From Streptomyces sp. SID8352 (GTDB taxonomy: Bacteria; Actinomycetota; Actinomycetes; Streptomycetales; Streptomycetaceae), in contig NZ_WWGX01000034.1 in NCBI RefSeq assembly GCF_009862265.1, forward strand, positions 1-37,538: 37,538 bases of DNA, in the 5' to 3' direction. The translations under genes and the position numbers were made by a program. Positions 8,901-19,717 of this stretch are shown here, one piece after another (the stretch's first letter is position 1; each line of letters starts with the position of its first letter). The notes under the pieces are model-generated. The model did not search any database. It saw only the letters and a program-made list of their open reading frames with translations, and had not been told where the DNA came from.

Positions 8901-10911
8901 AGGCGTCCTGGAACCGCTCGCGGGCGTCGGCGCCGAGGTGCTCGGCGCCGCCGGCCTTCTGCTCGGGCATCCGCAGCCCGAAGTCGTAGATCCACGCCGT
9001 GGTGCGGTCGGAGCGGCGCAGCTCGTAGGGCCGCTCGTCGGTGACCTCGACACCGAGGCGGCTCAGGACGGGCAGGACCTTGGAGAGGGAGACCGAGCCG
9101 CCCGTCTGGTAGATCTTGAAGCGGCGCTCGGCGGGCGCGGCGCCCACCGGCTCGTACAGGCTCAGCGCGAAGGGGTGGCCCTCGTCGAGCCGCTCCAGGT
9201 GCGCGAGGTCGGCCACCGCGGAGCGCGGCCCGTGGTCGGCCTTGTAGCCCTCGGGGAAGGCACCGCCGTAGCGGCGCAGCAGCTCCGCGGTGCGCTCCTC
9301 GCCGAACTCGGCGTGCAGCGCCTCGGCGAAGCCGTCGGCCCAGGACCGGGCGGCGGCGACCAGGCGGGACTCGATGCGCTCCCGGTCGGCGTCGGACAGG
9401 TGCGGCAGCTCGGTGCCCTGCGGGACCCGGACCACGAAGTGCAGCCGGGACAGGATGGACTCGGTGTTCCAGGCGGTGAAGTCGACGTTGGTGCCGCCCA
9501 GCTCCTCCTTGAGGATGTCGACGATCCGCAGCCGGACACCGGTGGTGTACCGGTCCCGGGGGAGGTAGACGAGGGCCGAGTAGTAGCGGCCGTAGTCGTC
9601 CTGGCGCAGGTAGAGCCGCAGGCGGCGGCGTTCCTGGAGGTAGAGGACCGAGGTGGAGATGGCCTGCAGCTCGTCGACCGGGGTCTGGAACAGCTCGTCG
9701 CGCGGGTACGTCTCCAGGATCTGGAGCAGGTCGCGGCCGTCGTGGCTGTTGGGCGAGAAGCCGGCCCGCCGCAGCACCTCCTCCACCTTGCGCCGGATGA
9801 CCGGCACCCGGCGGACGGACTCGGTGTAGGCGGCGGAGGAGAACAGGCCGAGGAAGCGCCGCTCGCCGACGACGTTGCCCTGCTCGTCGAACTTCTTGAC
9901 GCCGACATAGTCCAGGTACGACGGCCGGTGCACGGTGGCCCGGCTGTTGGCCTTGGTCAGCACCAGCAGCCGGTGCTCGCGGGCCTTGGCCCGGGCGTCG
10001 GCGGGCAGCCGCTCGAAGGACGGGCTGACCGGGTGGCTCTCGTCGGTCGCGTGGTGCGGGTCGGAGCGCAGGATGCCGAGGCCGGTGCCGGCGACGGCGG
10101 CGAGGGAGTCGTCGTCGCGGAGCTCGTACTCGCGGTAGCCGAGGAAGGTGAAGTGGTCGTCGGCCAGCCAGCGCAGCAGCTCACGGGCCTCCTCGGCCTC
10201 CTGGGGCGCGAGGTCGCCGGGCGCGGGCTCCTCCACCAGGCCGTCCGCGATGCGGACGGCCGCGGCGCGCATCTTGCCCCAGTCCTCGACGGCCTCGCGG
10301 ACGTCGTTGAGGACGCGCAGCAGATCGGCGGTGATCTGCTTCAGGTCGCCGCGGTCGGTCTCCCGGTCGATCTCGACGTGGATCCAGGACTCGACGTGCG
10401 CGTCGTGCGGCAGATCGTCGGACGGCGGCTCGGTGAGCACCTCGACCAGCCGGCCGGCGACGTCGCGCCGCACCACGATCTGCGGGTGGACGACGACGTG
10501 GATGCCGCGGCCCTGGCGGGTCAGCTCGTTGGTCACCGAGTCGACCAGGAACGGCATGTCGTCCGTGACCACCTCGACGACGGAGTGGCTGCAGGTCCAG
10601 CCGTTCTCCTCGACCGTCGGGGTGTGCACCCGCACGTTGGCGGTGCCCTGCGGGCGGTTCTCCGCCAGCCGGTAGTGCGAGACGGCCGCTCCGAAGACGT
10701 CGACCGGGTCGCGGTCGGAGAGGTCCTCCGGCGCGGTGTGCCGGTAGTAACGCCTCAGGAACGCGAACACGGATGCGTAGTCCGGGATGCCGCCCGGAGT
10801 GGCCTCGTCCGTCGTCCCAGTCGGTAGGTGCCCCCCGACCGGGCTGTTCTCAGCTACCCGCGCGGCCCGTTCGAGCAGCTCGGCCTTGGCTTCGTCCAGC
10901 TTGGTCTGCAT
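5968..10911 (-). CDS. gdh: NAD-specific glutamate dehydrogenase, large (180 kDa, L_180) class
   Basis: A 1647-residue protein, the normal size for the L_180 class first described in Streptomyces clavuligerus. It oxidatively deaminates glutamate to 2-oxoglutarate and ammonia with NAD+, feeding amino-acid nitrogen and carbon into the TCA cycle in the cytosol. The N-terminal ~700 residues correspond to the regulatory part of the family (ACT-like and PAS-like modules in known structures). The catalytic dehydrogenase part begins near residue 770 and contains LRWSDRRED (848-856) and VGAKGGF with Lys881. A helical C-terminal region completes the chain and ends in SNLSVAMRTM-like helices. Start ATG at 10911, with GGAG 9 nt upstream. 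The gene is monocistronic by appearance: a 1.6 kb spacer upstream and a 14-bp stem terminator downstream. An inverted repeat just upstream of the start may regulate it. The very long open frame on the opposite strand is a GC artefact. Confidence 0.96.
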   Translation of the reverse strand: MQTKLDEAKAELLERAARVAENSPVGGHLPTGTTDEATPGGIPDYASVFAFLRRYYRHTAPEDLSDRDPVDVFGAAVSHYRLAENRPQGTANVRVHTPTVEENGWTCSHSVVEVVTDDMPFLVDSVTNELTRQGRGIHVVVHPQIVVRRDVAGRLVEVLTEPPSDDLPHDAHVESWIHVEIDRETDRGDLKQITADLLRVLNDVREAVEDWGKMRAAAVRIADGLVEEPAPGDLAPQEAEEARELLRWLADDHFTFLGYREYELRDDDSLAAVAGTGLGILRSDPHHATDESHPVSPSFERLPADARAKAREHRLLVLTKANSRATVHRPSYLDYVGVKKFDEQGNVVGERRFLGLFSSAAYTESVRRVPVIRRKVEEVLRRAGFSPNSHDGRDLLQILETYPRDELFQTPVDELQAISTSVLYLQERRRLRLYLRQDDYGRYYSALVYLPRDRYTTGVRLRIVDILKEELGGTNVDFTAWNTESILSRLHFVVRVPQGTELPHLSDADRERIESRLVAAARSWADGFAEALHAEFGEERTAELLRRYGGAFPEGYKADHGPRSAVADLAHLERLDEGHPFALSLYEPVGAAPAERRFKIYQTGGSVSLSKVLPVLSRLGVEVTDERPYELRRSDRTTAWIYDFGLRMPEQKAGGAEHLGADARERFQDAFSATWTGKAENDGFNALVLSAGLTWRQAMVLRAYAKYLRQAGSTFSQDYMEDTLRDNVHTTRLLVSLFEARMSPERQGAGHEIVDALLEELDAALDQVASLDEDRILRSFLTVIKATLRTNFFQESREGGPHDYVSMKFDPRAIPDLPAPRPAFEIWVYSPRVEGVHLRFGKVARGGLRWSDRREDFRTEILGLVKAQMVKNTVIVPVGAKGGFVAKQLPDPNADRDAWLAEGVASYRTFISALLDITDNMVAGEVVHPADVVRHDEDDTYLVVAADKGTAKFSDTANEVAESYNFWLGDAFASGGSAGYDHKGMGITARGAWESVKRHFRELGVDTQSQDFTVVGIGDMSGDVFGNGMLLSEHIRLVAAFDHRHIFIDPTPDAATAHAERRRLFELPRSSWADYDTDLISAGGGVFPRSAKSIPVNAHIREALGLEGKVTKMTPADLMRACLTAPVDLLWNGGIGTYVKASAESNADVGDKANDAIRVDGGSLRARVVGEGGNLGMTQLGRIEFARTGGRINTDAIDNSAGVDTSDHEVNIKILLNGLVKDGDMTVKQRNKLLAQMTDEVGALVLRNNYAQNTAIANALAQSREMVHAQQRFMRHLVTEGHLDRALEFLPTDRQIRERLAGGHGLTGPETAVLLAYTKITVAEELLRTSLPDDPYLRTLLHAYFPTALRRQYTEAIDGHPLRREITTTVLVNDTVNTGGTTYLHRMREETGASLEEIVRAQTAARAIFRSAPVWDAVEALDTRVDAELQTRIRLHSRRLVERGTRWLLNNRPQPLELAETVDFFAERVEQVWNRLPKLLRGAAAAWYQHLYDELTGAGVPDETATRVAGFSSAFPTLDIVSVADRMGRDPLDVAEVYYDLADRLNITKLMDRISDLPRDDRWQSMARAAIREDLYAAQAALTADVLAAGDPTATPEERFAVWERNNAAILGRARTTLEEIQNSEEFDLSNLSVAMRTMRTLLRTHS

Positions 10912-10926
10912 TGTCCTCTGGCTCCT

Positions 10927-10946
10927 GTCGCGCGCCGTTGCGCGAC
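10927..10946. promoter_or_regulatory. inverted repeat upstream of gdh (candidate operator or leader hairpin)
   Basis: GTCGCGC (10927-10933) and GCGCGAC (10940-10946) form a perfect 7-bp inverted repeat with a 6-bp spacer, 16 bp before the gdh start codon. It overlaps the area just upstream of the ribosome binding site, so it could be a repressor site or an RNA hairpin limiting translation. Two further dyads lie farther up: the palindrome ATCGGCCGAT (11048-11057) and GTGAC/GTCAC arms at 11077-11081 and 11094-11098. No regulator can be named. Confidence 0.35.
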
Positions 10947-11493
10947 GTAGATGGAAGTACGGTCTCCGGCCCCGCGGCGCGGTGCCGGAACACGGGGTGT
11001 CCGGTCCGTTCCGACGCTATGCCGCTCGGCGGGATGAGCGGGGGCATATCGGCCGATGTCGCCGCTCCCCCGGAGTGTGACATCGCTCTCGCCGTCACCG
11101 TCCGGGGGGTCCGCGGCGGCCGTCCGGGGGCCCTCGGCACCCCGTCCCGCCCTTGGGGACCAGCGACCGCCGCCCGGTCACGGATGTGTTCCGTGCGCTC
11201 CGGGCGCGGGGCAGGGGCGACGGTGCCCCCGCGAGCTATCGCGCTGATCACGCCACCAGGCTATCGCTCCCGGAGGGCACTCCGTCATGTGCGGCATCCG
11301 CACAGAATCCCCGCCGGAACTCTGTCGCTCCGCACACCTCATCCGCACATCCCGCACACCCGGAGCGCGGGGCTACCCCGAGGCGCACCGGCCCCGCGGG
11401 CAACCGCCCCGGCACCTCCGGCGACCACGGCCACCACCACGGCGCACCGCGCGGGACGGGACCGGTTCCGCGCGGGACGGGGGCGGGACGGGG

Positions 11494-11587
11494 CGGGATC
11501 GGCCGTGCGGGACCGTGCGGGATCGGCCGCCCGGGATCGGCCGCCCGGGATCGGCCGCCCGGGATCGGCCGCCCGGGATCGGCCGCA
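11494..11587. repeat. 14-bp direct repeat array
   Basis: The unit CGGGATCGGCCGCC occurs in five head-to-tail copies (11518-11587; the last ends CA instead of CC), preceded by a variant copy at 11494-11507 and a 10-bp partial unit at 11508-11517. Degenerate relatives continue to about 11720. The unit contains the palindrome CGGCCG, and each junction makes CCCGGG. The period is not a multiple of three. Confidence 0.95.
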
Positions 11588-11905
11588 CGGGGTGGTACGG
11601 AACCGGCCGTGGCGGACCGGGCACGACGCTCCGTGCGGGAGCGGCTCCGTACGGGAGCGGGCAGGGCGGGCCGTGCGGGAGCGGCCCGTGCGTGACCGGG
11701 CGGGATCGGCCGCCCGGGACGGGATGCCCCCGGCTCCCGGGCACGCGCCGGACGCACGACCCCCGTCACGGGCCGGGAACCGGCCCTGCGCGCCCGTACG
11801 GCCCGGCCGGCGCACAAGTCGTCCGGTTCGCCGGCTCAGGGCGGCAGGGCGGGCGCCAGGGGCCTCGGCGGGCACTCGCGGTTCCCGGGGCAGGTCACCG
11901 GGGGC

Positions 11906-12320
11906 GGATTCGGCCGCGGCAGTCCCGACCCGCGGTCACGGGAGGAAGACGGGAGCCGGGCCCCGCCGCGCTCAGGACGGCGGGACGGCCCCGGGGAGCA
12001 CCTCCGGAAGACGGGATCGACGGGGTCGGACCCGGCCACTGCGGCCCCGGACCCGACCGGGCCGGGCACCGCGGCCGGGCGCCACGCCGCCGAGGCGCAC
12101 CGAGCGGGACGCCACGGATTCGGCCGCGGCAGTCCGGGCCCGCGGTCACGGGAGGAAGACGGGAGGCAGACCCCGCCGCGCTCAGGACGGCGGGACGGCC
12201 CCGAGGGGCGCCTCCGGAAGACGGGATCGACGGGGCGGACCCGGCCACTGCGGCCCCGGACCCGACCGGGCCGGGCACCGCGGCCGGGCGCCACGCCGCC
12301 GAGGCGCACCGAGCGGGACG
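11906..12320. repeat. tandem duplication of a ~210-bp segment
   Basis: The segment beginning GGATTCGGCCGCGG at 11906 is repeated from 12116. The offset is 210 bp at the start and 209 bp at the end (CGAGGCGCAC at 12091 and 12300), so one base has been lost. The copies are more than 90% identical by eye, with differences clustered in three short patches. The indel shifts frame between copies, supporting a non-coding segment. Confidence 0.92.
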
Positions 12321-12488
12321 GGCCGCTCGGGACGGTGCGGTCGTGCGATGGCGGCGGGACACCGGAGCGGCGGCGGTGCGACGCGGGTGCGGGAGCCCGG
12401 GGGTGCGGGGGCCCGGGGGCGCCGGGCAGCGGTGGGACGGAAGCGTGGTCCGGACGCCGGCGGGCGGCCCGCGCCCGGCGGCGGGGCG

Positions 12489-13157
12489 TCAGCGCCCGGC
12501 CAGCCGTTCCGCCTCGGCGACCGCCTCCCCCAGCGTGTCCACCACCGGCACCCCGACGCCCTCCAGGCTCGCCCGGTGGTGCGAACCCCCGGTGTAGAGC
12601 ACGGCCCGCGCCCCCGCCGCCAGCGCGGCCACCGCGTCGTCCGCCGCGTCGCCGATGACGACCGTCCGCCCCGGCTCCACCCCGTCCAGCGCCGCGAGGT
12701 GGCGCACCATGGAATCGGCCTTGCTGACCCCGGAGGGGCCCCTCCGCCCGTCCACCCGGGTGAAGTGCGACTCGATCCCCATGCCCCGCACCAGCGGCAC
12801 CAGGTCGTCGTGCCCGTACATGCTCAGGATCGACTGGCTGCGCCCCGCCGACCGCCATCCGGCGAGCAGTTCCGCCGCGCCGTCGGTGAGCCCGCAGCCC
12901 GCCCGGTACTCGGTGTAGTGGCGGTGGAAGACCACGTCCATGACCTCCCACTCGGCCTCGGTGGGCAGCCGGCCGAGCAGCCGTTCGTAGAACTTGGGCA
13001 CCGGCACGCAGTACAGCGCCCGGTACCGCTCCAGTGTGATCGGCGCCATCCCGATCTCGGCGAAGGCCGCGTTCGTCGCCGCGATGATCGCCTCGTTGTC
13101 GTGGAACAGCGTGCCGTTCCAGTCCCAGACGATGTGTGCCCCTGTCCGCGTCCGCAT
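12489..13157 (-). CDS. HAD-superfamily hydrolase (phosphoglycolate phosphatase-like)
   Basis: A 222-residue cytosolic HAD-like phosphatase. Motif I near the N-terminus is WDWNGTLF with the nucleophile Asp12; the usual second Asp is Asn14. Motif II is probably the serine in SILSMYGHD. Motif III is a lysine in SKADSM, and motif IV is VIGDAADD. A helical cap of about 70 residues follows motif I (KFYERLLGRL region), as in Gph-type subclass I enzymes. The substrate is unknown; small phosphate esters are typical. Start choice: the ATG at 13157 is only 3 nt from GGAG, a tight spacing, so an upstream TTG at 13166 or another start is possible. The gene follows the DUF6912 gene by 59 bp on the same strand and may be cotranscribed with it. 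Confidence 0.85.
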   Translation of the reverse strand: MRTRTGAHIVWDWNGTLFHDNEAIIAATNAAFAEIGMAPITLERYRALYCVPVPKFYERLLGRLPTEAEWEVMDVVFHRHYTEYRAGCGLTDGAAELLAGWRSAGRSQSILSMYGHDDLVPLVRGMGIESHFTRVDGRRGPSGVSKADSMVRHLAALDGVEPGRTVVIGDAADDAVAALAAGARAVLYTGGSHHRASLEGVGVPVVDTLGEAVAEAERLAGR

Positions 13158-13216
13158 GCCCTCCAACGTACTCGCCGGCCCCGGCGGTGAGGAGGGGCCC
13201 GGACGGCCGGAAACGA

Positions 13217-13723
13217 TCAGTCCCCGGAGCCGACCAGGCCGGGGATCTCCTGTGTCGCGAACCAGAGCAGCTCGTGCTCCTCGGCCGCGTCCACCAGGCG
13301 CCCCGCCGCGCCGTCCCCGCCGTCGGCCGCGGCGAGCGCCCCGGCGGCGGCGGCCACGTCGGGCCCGGCGCCGGGGTCGTCGGCGTGCACCGCCGCCACC
13401 CTGTCCAGCGCCACGTCCCCGGTGACCCGCACCGCGCCCGGCGCGTCCGCTCCGGCCCCGGCGTCCGCCACCGCGGCGTCGGGCACGTCGGCCGCGACCA
13501 CCACCCGGCGCCGCGCGGCTTCCGCGTCCCCGGCCAGCAGCCGCAGGGAGGCCAGCGCGGCCCCGCCCAGGGCGGCGTACTCCAGCTCCTCGACGTCGTC
13601 GGTGCGGCACCAGGCGCGCAGCCCCGGGGTGACGGCGTAGGCGGCGAGCGGCCCGGTCCCCAGCCCGCCCGTCCGGTACGCCTCCGCAAGGCCGGAGAGG
13701 GTCAGGGGGACGTAGACGCGCAT
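13217..13723 (-). CDS. DUF6912 family protein (function unknown)
   Basis: A 168-residue soluble protein starting MRVYVPLTL, the opening typical of the small actinobacterial DUF6912 family, and ending in a segment containing ELLWFATQEIPGLV. I know of no established activity. The central region (about 75-135) is Ala/Asp/Val-rich. No signal peptide or membrane segment is seen. The ATG at 13723 is preceded by AGGAAAG with 9-nt spacing, a good ribosome site. It is the first gene of a likely two-gene unit with the HAD hydrolase and is divergent from the Rv3235-family gene. Confidence 0.75.
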   Translation of the reverse strand: MRVYVPLTLSGLAEAYRTGGLGTGPLAAYAVTPGLRAWCRTDDVEELEYAALGGAALASLRLLAGDAEAARRRVVVAADVPDAAVADAGAGADAPGAVRVTGDVALDRVAAVHADDPGAGPDVAAAAGALAAADGGDGAAGRLVDAAEEHELLWFATQEIPGLVGSGD

Positions 13724-14039
13724 GGTGGCCGCTTTCCTGGTCGGGACGGGACCCCGGGGCCGCCCAAGGCGCCCCGGCGGGGCTTCAGGATACGTGCGGG
13801 CGTCCCCTTTCGGGTTTCCGCGCCCACCCTCCGAACGTCCACCCGGCGCCCCGGAACTCACCCGGCCCGCCCCCGGCGTTACGGGCCCGACCGGTGCCCT
13901 CGTCACTCGGACCGGTGAATCCCGGACCGCGCCGACCCGCCCTCCAGCCTCCTTGCCGCCACCCCCCGCCACCCCGTACAAGATCCACGACCACGAAGTT
14001 ACCGCCCGGTATGTCACGGGCCGCCGAACGGGGAGTTCC
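13724..14039. other. divergent promoter region between the DUF6912 and Rv3235-family genes
   Basis: A 316-bp non-coding spacer. On the plus strand TTGCCG (13953-13958) and TACAAG (13977-13982) are separated by 18 bp and could form a weak promoter for the Rv3235-like gene. GTTAC (13998-14002) and GTCAC (14013-14017) lie just downstream and might be regulator half-sites. The half next to DUF6912 is GC-rich with no clear element. Confidence 0.4.
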
Positions 14040-14690
14040 ATGCGCAAGGTCATGACCAGGACCCAGCTCCGCCCGCCCCTCGCCCCGCCCGCCCCCGTCT
14101 CCCCCGGGCCCGCCGGGGCCGTCCCGCCCCGGCGGCCCGGCGGCAGTGCCGTCCGGGCCACGGCGCCCGGCGGGCGTCCGCCCGGCTCACCCGGCCGGGG
14201 CGCGCGCTCCCGCACCCGGCCGGCGGACACCCGCCCGGCGACGGCGGCCCCGGGCGCCTCCCGCACCCCGCCCCGCGCCCCCTCCGGCGGCCCGTACGCC
14301 GTGCCGTCCGGCGTCCCGGCGGTGCCCCGGGTCCCCGAGCAGTCCCCGCGCCGTCCGGTCGCCCGGATGCGCCCCACGGACCACTTCGCGGAGCTGCTCC
14401 TCGACGTGCTCAGCGGGCGGCGCCCGGTGCACGCGATGCTCCGGCACACCGTCGGCCGCGCCTACGACGAACTGGCCCTGCTGGCGGAGCACGGCCCCCT
14501 GCGCACCCGGGGCGGCGCCCGTCCCGTCGTCCGCGACATCGGCTTCTTCGAGCCCCGCCCCGGCGCACTGGAGGTCTTCGCCCGCATCGGCGCGGGCGAC
14601 AGGGTGCGCGCCATGGCCTTCCGGCTGGAGCGGGGCCAGGACCTGCGCTGGCGCTGCACCGCCGTCGAACTCGGCGGCCCCCGGGGCTGA
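14040..14690 (+). CDS. Rv3235 family protein
   Basis: A 216-residue protein. The first ~105 residues are a disordered Pro/Arg/Gly/Ala-rich region; the conserved domain occupies about 112-214 with FAELLLDVLSGRRP, GRAYDEL, VRDIGFFEP and ALEVFARI segments, then a basic strand containing MAFRLERG. This is the small domain of M. tuberculosis Rv3235, whose function is unknown; the domain is usually found next to secA and the mtrAB-lpqB block, as here. The ATG at 14040 is preceded by GGGGAG (14030-14035). A second in-frame ATG at 14052 is possible but has a poorer site. It converges on secA across a 1.3 kb repeat-rich spacer. Confidence 0.8.
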   Translation: MRKVMTRTQLRPPLAPPAPVSPGPAGAVPPRRPGGSAVRATAPGGRPPGSPGRGARSRTRPADTRPATAAPGASRTPPRAPSGGPYAVPSGVPAVPRVPEQSPRRPVARMRPTDHFAELLLDVLSGRRPVHAMLRHTVGRAYDELALLAEHGPLRTRGGARPVVRDIGFFEPRPGALEVFARIGAGDRVRAMAFRLERGQDLRWRCTAVELGGPRG

Positions 14691-14789
14691 CTCCCGCGGG
14701 GGCCACGGCGAAGGGGGAGCCCGGGGCGCGGGCCCGCGCGGCACGGCGCAGACATCCGGGGCCCCTACCCGCGGACACGGCGGGGGATC

Positions 14790-14899
14790 GGGCCCGGCAG
14801 TGCCCCGCGAGCACGACCGGGGCGCGGACCGGGCAGGGCCCGGCGAGCACGACGGAGGCGCCGGACCGGCAGTGCCCCGCGAGCACGACGGAGGCGCGA
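14790..14899. repeat. 37-bp direct repeat, three copies
   Basis: Units begin at about 14790, 14826 and 14863. Each contains a GGCAG-GCC-type block followed by GCGAGCACGAC and GGGGCGC or GGAGGCG. The second and third share GCGAGCACGACGGAGGCGC exactly; the first differs by a few bases. Confidence 0.85.
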
Positions 14900-15580
14900 G
14901 CACGGCGGGGCGCCGGGCACGCGGGGGACACGGGCCCGGCACCCGCTGCGGGGCACGGACCGTGCCGGGCCTCACGGGTACGGGTCCCGCCCGCGGCGCG
15001 TACCGGAGCGGGCAGGGCGAGGCGGGAGGCGGCGAGGGCGTGGACGTGCGGGACGGCCGGGGGCCGACGGGCCCCGGAGAGCGGCCCCAGGGGGGACCAC
15101 GCCGGTAGCCGGACGGGGTTGGCGCCACGCCGTGAGGGGGCCACGGCGGCGGGTTCATGGAGCAGGCCCCGGGAGAGCCCGTACGTGCGCGCCACGCCGT
15201 AGGGCGGCCCGGGTGGCGCCAGGGAGCGGGCCCCGGCGGGAGCCCGCATGTGCCCGCCGCCCGGCAGCCGCGAGGCACCCCGACCCGCCCGGCGGCTCCG
15301 CCTCCCCCGCGACACCGGGCCGGGCCCGGTAACCCGCCGGGAAGTCCCCCGCTCAGCGCGCGTGGACTGCCCCGCCACACGGCCCGTGGACCCCGGGGTG
15401 GCCCGGGAGGCGGTGCGGCCGGGCGGGTGGGTGTCACACCGCAGGACAGCCGGGGCGGCGGGCCAGGCTTCCCGGACCCGCACACGCGAAAGGACCGGGC
15501 ACGCCAAGGCCCACGCGCGCGAAGGGACCGGGCACGCGAAGCACCACGCACGCGGAACGCAGGACATCCGGCGGCCACAC

Positions 15581-15614
15581 ACGCGTGACGGCCGGACACG
15601 CGTGACGGCCGGAC
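15581..15614. repeat. exact 17-bp tandem pair in a degenerate array
   Basis: ACGCGTGACGGCCGGAC occurs twice head to tail. Looser relatives with CACGCG and GGGCAC words fill about 15480-15890. Confidence 0.85.
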
Positions 15615-16019
15615 ACGCCGGAGCACCGGGCACCCGGCAGCCGAACCCATGGACGGGATAGGGCGCGCCAAGGCCCACACACGGGGAGCGGCCGGGCCCG
15701 CGCCGGAGTGCCCGGCACCCGGCACCCGGGAGGCGCACACGCGGAAGGGACGGACACCCGAAGGACCACGCACGCGGGAGCCGCCCGGCACCCGGAGGTC
15801 TGACGCACGCGGGGCGCGCCCAGAGGCGTCACGCACGCGGTGCCGCCCCCGGAGGCGTCGCACACGGGAAAGGGCCGGGCACCCCGTGGATGCCCAGCCC
15901 TCCCGTCGTCACGTCGCACCGGCGTTCCCGCCGGCCCGCCCGGCGGCGGCACCGCGGCCCGGCGGCACCGCGCACGCACCGCGTCCGCGTCCCGCCGGGA
16001 GCTCACCGTCCCGGAGCCG

Positions 16020-18866
<2,847 letters not shown>

Positions 18867-18935
18867 GGGGGTTGGTCTCCTTGCCGGTCGGGCCTGGGAC
18901 GGTCGGGTTCCATGTGACTGATCTGAGCAACGGCC

Positions 18936-18941
18936 ATCGTA
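18936..18941 (-). promoter_or_regulatory. candidate secA -10 element
   Basis: TACGAT on the minus strand fits TANNNT and would give a transcript start near 18929, about 63 nt before the GTG. No clear -35 element is visible at the right distance. Confidence 0.35.
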
Positions 18942-19147
18942 TGCGAGGACCCCGCCGCCCCGGGAGGGCTGCCGCACGGGGACCCTGCGCCTTCCCGGCC
19001 GGGCCGGGCCCGCCGTCACCCCGTCCAACGTCCCGGGGTCCGGGATGGTGCCGCGGCGGGCGGGCGATTTGCACGAACCGTGACCGCGCGCCCGCGTCCC
19101 GTGAAACCCGGTGGCACCGGCCGCCCGGCCACCGGCATCATCCGCTG

Positions 19148-19717
19148 ATGGAGCCCGTCACCCTCACCACCGACCGCCTCGTGCTGCGCGCGCCCGGCCC
19201 CGGCGACACCGCCGCCGTGCACGCCGCCTGCCAGGACCCGGCGATCCAGCGCTGGACGCTGGTCCCCTCCCCGTACCTGCCCGAACACGCGCGGGGCTTC
19301 ACCGAGGAGATCGTGCCCAACGGCTGGGCCGACGGCTCGGAATGCGTCCTCGGCCTCTTCCTGCCGACCGGGGAGCTGGTGGGGATGAGCGGCGTGACGA
19401 TGCGGTCGCCGGGCGCGGGCGAGATCGGCTTCTGGTGCGTCGAGGAGCACCGCGGGCACGGCTATGTCACCGAGGCGGTCGTCGCCCTCGCCCGCTGGGC
19501 GTTCACCGAGCTGGGGCTCGGCCGCCTGGAGTGGCGCGCCGAGGCGGGCAACGAGGCGTCCCGCGCGGTGGCGCTGCGCGCCGGGTTCGTCCCCGAGGGC
19601 ACGCTGCGGGCCGGACTGGAGCACCGCGGGGTCCGCCGCGACTGCTGGATCGCCTCCCTGCTCCCCTCGGACCTCTCCCTCCCCCCGGCCGCCCCGTACC
19701 TGCCCGCCGGGCGGTGA
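19148..19717 (+). CDS. GNAT family N-acetyltransferase (RimJ/RimL-like)
   Basis: A 189-residue acetyl-CoA-dependent transferase. It opens with [11 protein letters not shown], the usual start of RimJ/RimL-type GNATs, and has [20 protein letters not shown] around 92-111, where HRGHGY is the acetyl-CoA pyrophosphate loop. [13 protein letters not shown] (135-147) matches the conserved helix and strand near the C-terminus. The substrate could be a protein N-terminus, an amino sugar or a small amine; the sequence does not decide. No Shine-Dalgarno precedes the ATG. CATCAT (19136-19141) lies 6 bp upstream, and GTGGCA is 19 bp further, so a leaderless mRNA is possible. It is divergent from secA; the DNA glycosylase-like gene follows after 184 bp containing GACCGGACGG-type repeats. 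Confidence 0.88.
   Translation: MEPVTLTTDRLVLRAPGPGDTAAVHAACQDPAIQRWTLVPSPYLPEHARGFTEEIVPNGWADGSECVLGLFLPTGELVGMSGVTMRSPGAGEIGFWCVEEHRGHGYVTEAVVALARWAFTELGLGRLEWRAEAGNEASRAVALRAGFVPEGTLRAGLEHRGVRRDCWIASLLPSDLSLPPAAPYLPAGR

Larger units (their letters stand above)
10912..12488. other. 1.6 kb non-coding, repeat-rich spacer
   Basis: No frame here gives a protein-like translation; the open frames are Arg/Pro/Gly-rich and arise from GC content. The part next to gdh (10912 to about 11100) holds its promoter region; TAGCGT on the minus strand near 11017-11022 is one possible -10. A 7-bp stem hairpin, TGTGCGG-CAT-CCGCACA, is at 11288-11304, and GCTATCGC occurs twice (11235-11242, 11260-11267). The central part is a degenerate GC-rich array built on a 14-bp unit, and the HAD-proximal part contains a tandem 210-bp duplication (both listed separately). 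Confidence 0.8.
14691..16019. other. 1.3 kb convergent, repeat-rich non-coding spacer
   Basis: This lies between the 3' ends of the Rv3235-like gene and secA. Every frame is open for long stretches, but the translations are compositionally biased and repetitive and lack any family motif. From 14790 to 14899 there is a 37-bp repeat in three copies. From about 15480 to 15890 there is a degenerate array of short blocks built around CACGCG, GGGCAC and CCGGAC words, including an exact 17-bp tandem pair. No RNA gene or mobile element is seen. Confidence 0.8.

Noticed and set aside
5716..10827. A 1703-codon open frame on the plus strand opposite gdh
   Set aside because: It mirrors the codon structure of gdh. 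Its translation is Val/Gly/Asp-biased without any domain, and the minus-strand frame is a clear full-length GDH.
11494..11587. Possible CRISPR array
   Set aside because: The 14-bp units are contiguous with no unique spacers, and no cas genes are present.
11287..12597. A possible plus-strand gene with GGAGGG 9 nt before an ATG at 11287
   Set aside because: The translation is Arg/Pro/Gly-rich and runs through the 210-bp duplication, where a 1-bp indel would break the frame. No family resemblance.
14187..15863. Long Cys/Pro/Arg-rich minus-strand frames in the 1.3 kb spacer
   Set aside because: Compositional artefacts of short DNA repeats; several frames are open at once and none has a consistent start, ribosome site or domain.
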